Assembly (NCBI GenBank): GCA_964462945.1
Contig: CAYWZW010000013.1
Location: 16,901-80,900, forward strand
From: GCA-020343675 sp964462945
Lineage (GTDB): Bacteria; Planctomycetota; Phycisphaerae; Sedimentisphaerales; Anaerobacaceae
Direction: 5' to 3'
Length of the DNA: 64,000 nucleotides
The notes under the pieces were generated by a model that did no database searches, had not been told where the DNA came from, and saw nothing but the letters and a program-made list of their open reading frames with translations. The translations under genes and the position numbers were made by a program. Positions within the stretch are counted from its first letter, which is position 1; each line of letters begins with the position of its first letter. This document shows positions 58,306 through 64,000 of the stretch, piece by piece.

Positions 58306-60785
58306 TTCAACTCGATTACGGCGACGTCCTGGCCGTCGAGAGTGAGGTTGGTTTGCTGATCTCGCCACTCGATGGTCCGGCCATGAATTAATTCGCGGGT
58401 GGCCTCCGGGTTGTTCCGCTCCAGCTTGATAGTCACGGTGCGGCGTTCATTACTATCGTTGAATACGGTCAGGAACTTCTCGCCGAACCGTTCCACATAG
58501 ACACGACTGTCACTTGTATGAGCCAGCGTGATCGGCTCCCAACCGGCCTCGGCGACCAGCTTGCACACGGGAGCATATTTCTTGAAGAGACTCCGATCTC
58601 GTTCGTAAAGCTCGGGTCGAGTGAAGTAATGGCCCTGCGAAGCATTGTGGCTGAAGAAGCCCGGAAACATGCCGTATGCGAGCGATCGCTTCATATACTT
58701 CTCACCGAGCTCGTGAGAAAACTCCTCGAAACGAGTGTTCATCAGGAAACAGTAGGGTTTGCCCTTGCACAATGAACGGCGGTAAAGCAAGTCGCTGTCA
58801 GACATCGGCTGCCATGTCCCATTCGGATTCCAATCGGTTTCAGTACCCATGACATCCAGCAGGGGCGACAGCCAGCATAAGCGATCAGGAGTGGAATTGG
58901 CCATCATGAGCTTGCCCGCCTTACGTCCGGCGGGCTTGTCCATAGAATGAACATCCTGAGCGATGGCGCGGACATACTCAAAGGCAATTAGTCCGCGAAA
59001 AATGGCTACCTTTCGGCTGTCGAGCGAAAAGGTCAAAGGAGTTTCCGCCGCGGCGAAATGTTCGCGTCGAAAATCCAGCTCGTCCGTTACATATCCTTCG
59101 CTTGAGTCAATATACTCCCCATCCAAATCGGCATTGGCCTGCGGACCGTAGAGTCGCTCACGCAGTTCAGGATTCCACTTGTTTTTGAAATCTGTGACGT
59201 CGCCTTCAATCTTTGGCATGGAGTTTATGCTCCAAACGGCCCCATTGCACCAGGGTGTATCCTGCAGACGGGCGGGAAACTGCCCCTGTTGGTCGTGGAA
59301 GCCGCTGGCCAGAAGGGCTTTGGCCCGCAGGTCCGCCTTTTCACCCGCAAGACGTCGGGCCTCAGCCAGGGCGGCCTGGAGCGTGCGAGGCATTTCCTTG
59401 GGCATGGACATCCACCAGGTCATCGGCTCGGTGTAGCGGAAGGTAATGATATCGTGCTGGTCGTCCCATCCGGTTTCGTTGGTGCCCTCCTTGAATTTGA
59501 AACCGAAGTCCTGCCAGTCGTTAACGTCGCTGATCTTGGCGAAGGGCATCCAAAGTCCCTGTTCAGGGGTGCGGCGGCGGAAACAGTCCGGGAAAAGCTC
59601 GTAGTATCGGGCGAGGGCGGCGCGAAAGCCCCATTTCGGGTCAAAATTGAATTTCACCAAACGCACGTGAGCTGTAGATTTCTCAGGCGTCAGACCGATG
59701 TCATACGCGAGGAACAATTCTTCGGTTCCGGCGTTGTAGCCCACGCGGAAGAACGCCGGCTGGGCCACGTCAATGCCGAGCCCAATGCCCTGGTCGGCGG
59801 CAGCCACCGCAGCAAACGGATAGTGCGATAGCCGGCCGTTAGCTCCGGCGGAGAACCGGCCCGCATTTACATATTCCTGCCCCCGCTGGACAGCGACGAC
59901 ATGGCGGGGGTCTTGAAGCCAGCGGCCCGTCTGGGCAGGCAGTGGAACGGCATAAACCAGGGTAACGGCTCGATCTTTGCCGGTCGTGTCGGAGATAGTG
60001 ACGTCAAAGAAAGTGGCGCCGTCGATTTGCTCTCCAGGAGGGGAGGCCTCACGGTGCTTGCGATACGTCAGGTCCAGCCCCATGGCACGGCGTTCAAATC
60101 GCACGAAGTCAGAATTGGCGGCTACGTCACGAACCTGGAAACCTTCCTCTGTCAGGTCTGGAAGTGCAACAGGCACGCCGTCGAACAGGCACGCGCCCGC
60201 CGGCGGCGTTATGACGCGCAGCTCCGCATCACGGAACCAGGCCTTGCCCGGATGGTGCCGCAAAAGTATATGGAAAGACACCGATTTCACGGGCTTTTCC
60301 GGAAACACGAGGACCTCCGCTTTTTCCCAATCGTGAGTCCCGACGTTGAAGGGGGCAACCTGACCCCAGAGCGGACTGCCATCGGAATAGACAAGGTCGA
60401 GATAAAGGGAATAATCACTATCTCGACTGCCGCCGACTCCTTCAGCTTTGCTCCAGGCTACCGCCACAATCGGCTCCGGCCTGGTTTGGTTCAGGGCAAC
60501 CGTCTGTGAAACCCCGCGCTGGACCTGGGCGTCGGATGCGTTGTTGCAGACGAAGATACCATCCTTTCGTTCGAAACCCTTCTGCCAGGGCCTCCAGGCA
60601 TTTGGGTCGATCAGGTTTTCACCGGCGTAGCGGGCAGCCAAAACTTTCTTCACCGGCGTGCCATCAGAAACGGCGTTTTGGTCCGTGTGCTTCTGGACAG
60701 CCGCAGCATGTGTGGCGCCCGCCGGCACCAGAAACAAACTGACTGAAAACACCAGACAGACGTTCGTTACAACACGGTTGCCCAT
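58281..60785 (-). CDS. Secreted glycoside hydrolase-like protein of unknown family
   Basis: The 834-residue protein has a signal peptide (VCLVFSVSLFLVPAGATHA), a galactose-mutarotase-like beta region (about 50-340) and a probable TIM-barrel (about 350-740) with DLDGEYIDSSEGYVTDELDF, which looks like an active-site loop with several acids. A C-terminal beta domain follows. I do not assign a CAZy family. The start is 54 bases after the sulfatase stop at 60840, so the two probably form an operon acting on the same sulfated glycan. It carries a class B micro-insertion (58910-58938). The C-terminal GSTGSPS and stop lie in a REP element. Confidence 0.75.
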   Translation of the reverse strand: MGNRVVTNVCLVFSVSLFLVPAGATHAAAVQKHTDQNAVSDGTPVKKVLAARYAGENLIDPNAWRPWQKGFERKDGIFVCNNASDAQVQRGVSQTVALNQTRPEPIVAVAWSKAEGVGGSRDSDYSLYLDLVYSDGSPLWGQVAPFNVGTHDWEKAEVLVFPEKPVKSVSFHILLRHHPGKAWFRDAELRVITPPAGACLFDGVPVALPDLTEEGFQVRDVAANSDFVRFERRAMGLDLTYRKHREASPPGEQIDGATFFDVTISDTTGKDRAVTLVYAVPLPAQTGRWLQDPRHVVAVQRGQEYVNAGRFSAGANGRLSHYPFAAVAAADQGIGLGIDVAQPAFFRVGYNAGTEELFLAYDIGLTPEKSTAHVRLVKFNFDPKWGFRAALARYYELFPDCFRRRTPEQGLWMPFAKISDVNDWQDFGFKFKEGTNETGWDDQHDIITFRYTEPMTWWMSMPKEMPRTLQAALAEARRLAGEKADLRAKALLASGFHDQQGQFPARLQDTPWCNGAVWSINSMPKIEGDVTDFKNKWNPELRERLYGPQANADLDGEYIDSSEGYVTDELDFRREHFAAAETPLTFSLDSRKVAIFRGLIAFEYVRAIAQDVHSMDKPAGRKAGKLMMANSTPDRLCWLSPLLDVMGTETDWNPNGTWQPMSDSDLLYRRSLCKGKPYCFLMNTRFEEFSHELGEKYMKRSLAYGMFPGFFSHNASQGHYFTRPELYERDRSLFKKYAPVCKLVAEAGWEPITLAHTSDSRVYVERFGEKFLTVFNDSNERRTVTIKLERNNPEATRELIHGRTIEWRDQQTNLTLDGQDVAVIELNGSTGSPS
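58910..58938. repeat. Palindromic micro-insertion, class B, inside the 60785 gene
   Basis: The core CCCGCC-TTACGTCC-GGCGG (58915-58933, reverse complement loop of the 46808 copy) is flanked by perfect GCTTG direct repeats. It adds eight codons; removal gives SMDKLMMANS. Confidence 0.9.
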
Positions 60786-60839
60786 TGCACTTGGCCCTTT
60801 CCGCCGTCAGGCGTCCCGTACGGGGCTGCCGCCGTGAGG

Positions 60840-62249
60840 TCATCGGCTGTGCTGCACTTGCTTCTCCCAGTCGGCAAGCAGCGCCTTGAGCCGGCGGACT
60901 TCGTTCCGGCGTGTCTCCAGCAGATTGTGCCTTTCGCCGATGTCCTCATTCAAGTCAAAGAGGTATTCGTCCGCCGTGCCCTTGTCTTTACATCGTATGT
61001 ACTTCAGGTCCCCGTCTCGGACCGCCCACCATGTCTGGCCGCCCCGGCGTGCCCTCCAGAACAAGGTCCTCTTCCGGGGTGGTTGGCCGGTTTCCACCAG
61101 CCGCAGGATGTCGAGTCCGTCGAGTTGACGGCCGGGAGGCACTGTGGCTCCGGCGATACGCACGATAGAGGCTGAAAAATCCATCGTGATGCACACCTGG
61201 TTACTGACCACTCCTCTGGGAATTACCCCGGGCCAGCGTGCCATGGCCGGCACGCGAATACCCCCTTCGAAGGTGCTGCCCTTGGTCCTGGACAGCGGCG
61301 CGTTCCGGGCACTGCCGGTGCCGCCGTTGTCGCTGCAGAAGATCACCACGGTGTTCCCGGTCAGCCCCTTTTCATCGAGCACCTTCAGGATGCGCCCGAT
61401 ACACTTGTCTATATGCTCGATCATGGCAACGTACACGTGGGGCGGCGCTTTGCCTTGTTCCCACAGAGGTGAGTCCAACGGCAAAGGATCGGGCCGGTAG
61501 TCGTCAGGGCCCTGGAACGGCGAGTGAGGGGCAGTGTAGGGCACGTACAGGAAGAAAGGCTCGTTTGCGTGTTTCTCGATGAATTTGGCCGCTTCGTCTG
61601 TAGCCAGATCGGTGAAGTAGCCTTCACGGCGCACGGGGTTGCCGTTGAGAAAGAGGTTGTAGCCCGCCAGGTTGTCGAGGTAGTGGAAATAGTCCATTCC
61701 GCCGCCGATGCAGTAAAAGGCGTGGTCGAAGCCGTGAAGATGGGGGGCGAACTTGGGCTCGTATCCCAGATGCCATTTGCCGGTGATCGCCGTTGCGTAC
61801 CCGGCGTTCTTTAACATGCGTGCGATCGATGTTTCTTCGACGGGCAGCCCCAGATCGTTGCTCTCGCGGAGCCGGATGGCATCATCATATCGGCCTATGT
61901 TGCCAGTCCCAATCGCGCATTCGAGGCCTCCGACCCGGTGCTGGTACCGGCCGGTCAAGAAGGCCGTCCTTGTCGGACTGCATTCCGGCCCATTGGCGTA
62001 GTAGTTTGTGAAGCGCACCCCCTCAGAGGCTATGCCGTCGATCACCGGCGTCTTGATGTCTTGACGGCCATAACACGCCAGGTCCCCGTAGCCGAGGTCG
62101 TCTGCCAAAATAAAGACAATGTTGGGCTTCTTGTTGCTGGACACAGGCTCCGCCATGGCGACGGGGCTTGAAAGTAACAACGGCACTACCGTCGAAGCGC
62201 TTGCGAGACCTGCTGCCTTGAGAAACTCTCTTCGTGTTTGCTTATTCAT
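60840..62249 (-). CDS. Formylglycine-dependent sulfatase (CSPTR type) with Tat leader
   Basis: GGAG precedes the ATG by 6 bases. The 469-residue enzyme has an RR leader (TRREFLKAAGLASASTVVPLLL), ADDLGYGDLACYG metal ligands, CSPTR (Cys90, Thr instead of the usual Ser), GKWHLG and SDNGGTG. It resembles N-acetylgalactosamine-6-sulfatase and arylsulfatase A-type S1 enzymes; the substrate is not certain. It is followed by the glycosidase-like gene 54 bases downstream. Two palindromes and a 10-bp inverted repeat lie upstream (62259-62362). Confidence 0.93.
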   Translation of the reverse strand: MNKQTRREFLKAAGLASASTVVPLLLSSPVAMAEPVSSNKKPNIVFILADDLGYGDLACYGRQDIKTPVIDGIASEGVRFTNYYANGPECSPTRTAFLTGRYQHRVGGLECAIGTGNIGRYDDAIRLRESNDLGLPVEETSIARMLKNAGYATAITGKWHLGYEPKFAPHLHGFDHAFYCIGGGMDYFHYLDNLAGYNLFLNGNPVRREGYFTDLATDEAAKFIEKHANEPFFLYVPYTAPHSPFQGPDDYRPDPLPLDSPLWEQGKAPPHVYVAMIEHIDKCIGRILKVLDEKGLTGNTVVIFCSDNGGTGSARNAPLSRTKGSTFEGGIRVPAMARWPGVIPRGVVSNQVCITMDFSASIVRIAGATVPPGRQLDGLDILRLVETGQPPRKRTLFWRARRGGQTWWAVRDGDLKYIRCKDKGTADEYLFDLNEDIGERHNLLETRRNEVRRLKALLADWEKQVQHSR

Positions 62250-62258
62250 AAGTCACTC

Positions 62259-62332
62259 CGTACGGTATCAAGCATCCATAGGCACCGGCCAAGCGCATGG
62301 CGCACGCCATCCCAAGGGGATAATACCGTACG
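62259..62332. promoter_or_regulatory. Perfect 10-bp inverted repeat upstream of the sulfatase
   Basis: CGTACGGTAT (62259-62268) and ATACCGTACG (62323-62332) are separated by 54 bases and begin about 10 bases before the ATG. This could form a loop or an operator pair. Confidence 0.5.
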
Positions 62333-62362
62333 CGAGGTTTCGCATCAAGTGGCGCACGCCAT
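62297..62362. repeat. Two copies of the palindrome (A/G)TGGCGCACGCCAT
   Basis: Copies at 62297-62310 and 62349-62362 are 52 bases apart, and both are followed by a similar C-rich/GGATA block. They are candidate regulator sites of the sulfatase operon. Confidence 0.5.
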
Positions 62363-62478
62363 CCCCAGGCGGATATTCTCGCCGGACAGATGAAGCCCAA
62401 ACAGATGCGATTACGGTCAATTAGACTAACGCCGGGAACGCTGCTGCCGGATTTTTGCCCTCTTGGACAGCGAAAGGA

Positions 62479-62508
62479 TTGACAGCCTGAGTCAGAAGCT
62501 GCTATATT
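62479..62508 (+). promoter_or_regulatory. Sigma-70-type promoter of tRNA-Arg
   Basis: TTGACA (62479-62484) and TATATT (62503-62508) are 18 bases apart, about 20 bases upstream of the tRNA. Confidence 0.75.
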
Positions 62509-62528
62509 TCAGAGACTTGCTAAGTCGG

Positions 62529-62602
62529 GCGCCCGTAGCTCAGTTGGATAGAGCAACGGATTTCTAATCCGTAGGTCGCAGGTCCGAATCCTGCCGGGCG
62601 CG
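62529..62602 (+). tRNA. tRNA-Arg (anticodon UCU)
   Basis: The acceptor arms GCGCCCG and CGGGCGC pair fully, and the D-arm (GCTC...GAGC) is present. The anticodon stem ACGGA/TCCGT holds the loop TTTCTAA (anticodon TCT), and the T-arm is CAGG-TCCGAAT-CCTG. The discriminator is G and CCA is not encoded. Length is 74. Confidence 0.97.
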
Positions 62603-62668
62603 CTGTTTGAACTTGTCTTGCAAAGATGATTTAACAGGTCAGCCGAAACGAAGATTTGGAGGTCAACA

Positions 62669-63619
62669 GTGCCGATGATTACGAAAACTAACTTGCCCAA
62701 GTCGTTCAAGAACCTTAGGAACAATAGACAGAGCATGGATCGTCGCGACATGCTTCGAGCAACCGGTGCGGCGTTGGTTACGGCTTCGGCCTTCCCGCTG
62801 AATTGGGTGGCCGCCGGCGAAAAGAAGAAGCAGAAGGTCCTTTACTTCACGCGCTCCGCCGGCTTTGAGCACGACGCCGTCAAGCTCAAGGATGGCAAGC
62901 CCAGTATTTCCGACAGAATCCTGACCGAATTAGGCCAGAAACACGGCTTCGAGGTGGTCTGCACCAAGGATGGCCGGGTTTTCGACGGCGATCTCGACCA
63001 GTACGATGCCATCGCTTTCTACACATCCGGCGATTTGACCAAGCCCGACAAAGCACAGACGCCGCCGATGACCCCCGAAGGCAAAGAGAAGCTTCTGCGG
63101 ACAATCGCCGCCGGCAAAGGCTTCGTCGGCCTCCACGCGGCAACGGATTCTTTTCATTCCAAAGGCCCTGCAAACGAAAACCAGACCGAAGTCGATCCCT
63201 ACATCGCGATGATCGGGGGTGAATTCATCGTGCACGGCGCCCAGCAGGAAGCGACGATCCGTGCCGTCTCGCCTGACTTTCCCGGCGTAAAAAAGTTTGG
63301 CGAGGTTCAAAAGCTCAATGAAGAGTGGTACACCCTCAAGAACTTCGCCAAAGACCTGCACGTGATCCTCGTCGAGGACAACGAAGGGATGAAGGGCGAT
63401 TGTTACCAGCGCCCGCCGTTCCCTGCCACCTGGGCTCGTATGCACCAGAAAGGTCGCGTTTTCTATACCTCGTTCGGCCACCGCGACGACATCTGGACCA
63501 ATCCTGACGTCCAGGGCATCATCGCCGGCGGCCTGGCCTGGGCCATGCGCAACGTCACGGTCGATGTAACGCCTAATATCGATAAGGTCACGCCCAAGGC
63601 CAGCCAGTTGAGATATTGA
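62669..63619 (+). CDS. ThuA-domain protein (trehalose utilisation-like) with Tat leader
   Basis: A GTG start at 62669, 6 bases after GGAGG, is preferred over ATG 62675. A second RR leader-like segment (MDRRDMLRATGAALVTASAF) begins at residue 23. The 316-residue protein has the ThuA core (VLYFTRSAGFEHDAV, GKGFVGLHAATDSFH, MIGGEFIVHGAQQ, RVFYTSFGHRDDIW). ThuA domains are class I glutamine amidotransferase-like and often occur with secreted oxidoreductases in Planctomycetota. Substrate unknown. Confidence 0.9.
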   Translation: MPMITKTNLPKSFKNLRNNRQSMDRRDMLRATGAALVTASAFPLNWVAAGEKKKQKVLYFTRSAGFEHDAVKLKDGKPSISDRILTELGQKHGFEVVCTKDGRVFDGDLDQYDAIAFYTSGDLTKPDKAQTPPMTPEGKEKLLRTIAAGKGFVGLHAATDSFHSKGPANENQTEVDPYIAMIGGEFIVHGAQQEATIRAVSPDFPGVKKFGEVQKLNEEWYTLKNFAKDLHVILVEDNEGMKGDCYQRPPFPATWARMHQKGRVFYTSFGHRDDIWTNPDVQGIIAGGLAWAMRNVTVDVTPNIDKVTPKASQLRY

Positions 63620-63647
63620 CACCGCCTGCTCTTAGGGGAACGAGAAG

Positions 63648-63974
63648 TTGGATGGTCAAGAAAAAGTCGGGCAGACATTCCGTACGAAAAGGGTTCTGAT
63701 TGCCGTTGGCATCGCAATCGGGGTTGCCGCGATATGCTTCATTCTCGTGGCGATCTTGCCCCGGCCTAAAGGGCCTTTCTTCGATGCCCCCCTGAAAAGC
63801 CTCTTGACGGGACTTGGTTTGCTGGGCGTGGCCTGTCCACCGCTGATTGTCGGGCTGCTTCTTAAGAAGCGAGCCGAAACCTCGCCGTATTTTGAAGAGG
63901 GGTTTATAAGGGCAGGATTCAACATCTTTGGGTTCGTATGTCTTGTCCTAGGAGCCTGTCTGAGTAATACTTGA
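63648..63974 (+). CDS. Small membrane protein, unknown
   Basis: A TTG start after AGGGGA opens a 108-residue protein with hydrophobic helices near 17-36, 50-70 and 85-105 and a basic loop (LLLKKRAETSPYF). It lies 28 bases after the ThuA gene and may be co-transcribed. No family is recognised. Confidence 0.6.
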   Translation: MDGQEKVGQTFRTKRVLIAVGIAIGVAAICFILVAILPRPKGPFFDAPLKSLLTGLGLLGVACPPLIVGLLLKKRAETSPYFEEGFIRAGFNIFGFVCLVLGACLSNT

Positions 63975-64000
63975 ACGACCTTCAGGCGATATTATAATCG

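Noticed and set aside
62529..62602. tRNA-Arg as an integrative-element attachment site
   Set aside because: No integrase and no duplicated tRNA 3' end were found in the window.

Overview
The window reads as a piece of a Planctomycetota genome, most likely Phycisphaerae or Sedimentisphaerales-like. The evidence is four formylglycine sulfatases with Tat-type leaders, a Cys-type radical-SAM sulfatase maturase, prepilin-like proteins with the FTLIELLVVIAIIALL leader, LamG, PD40, dockerin-like, GLUG and beta-helix surface proteins, and a very high density of short palindromic repeats. This assignment is inferred from gene content; there is no rRNA here. A 100-base N block at 35957-36056 shows that this is a scaffolded assembly.

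Layout. 1-2252: the C-terminus of PTS enzyme I, then a sulfatase. 2278-7360 (minus): a likely operon of a PQQ-propeller/methyltransferase fusion, a URO-D family protein and a NUDIX hydrolase. 7559-9442: a secreted DUF5060/TIM-barrel glycosidase-like protein. 9818-13969 (minus): two PD40-dockerin proteins. 14377-17674: a PAS protein, a 45-residue entericidin-like lipoprotein, a NUDIX protein and the sulfatase maturase. 17700-20165 (minus): tandem dienelactone hydrolases, one fused to LamG. 20325-28838: a membrane protein, a DUF4832 protein, a beta-helix protein, a TPR protein, a Gfo/Idh oxidoreductase with a polysaccharide deacetylase, and a B12-binding radical SAM enzyme. 29309-31937 (minus): three paralogous prepilin-like proteins. 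32054-37523: a CehA/McbA-like metallohydrolase and a GLUG-repeat protein broken by the gap. 37914-46838: a YdjC deacetylase, a YeeE/YedE pair, a sulfatase, a lactonase with a nucleoside phosphorylase, and small proteins. 47166-53972: G1P dehydrogenase with a glycosidase-like lipoprotein, a DUF1376-like protein, a sulfatase and a secreted ADP-ribosylglycohydrolase. 54106-63974: a GAF protein, a large LamG/Fn3 protein, a secreted glycosidase-like protein with a sulfatase, tRNA-Arg(UCU), a ThuA protein and a small membrane protein.

Function. Sulfatases, deacetylases, glycosidase-like proteins, lactonase, Gfo/Idh and binding modules fit the breakdown of sulfated, acetylated polysaccharides at the cell surface. 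The maturase would activate the sulfatases, and YeeE/YedE could move sulfur compounds.

The most unusual signal is in the DNA rather than the gene list. The window carries several families of dispersed palindromic elements, many inside coding regions without breaking the frame. The clearest has an 18-19 bp core (CCCGCC-N7/8-GGCGG) flanked by 5-bp direct repeats that look like target duplications, so most copies add exactly 24 bp (8 codons). Also present are a perfect 147-bp repeat at two convergent intergenic sites, a 41-bp repeat in three places, REP-like hairpins that supply part of a protein N-terminus and the stop codon of another gene, and a hairpin inside a membrane transporter gene.
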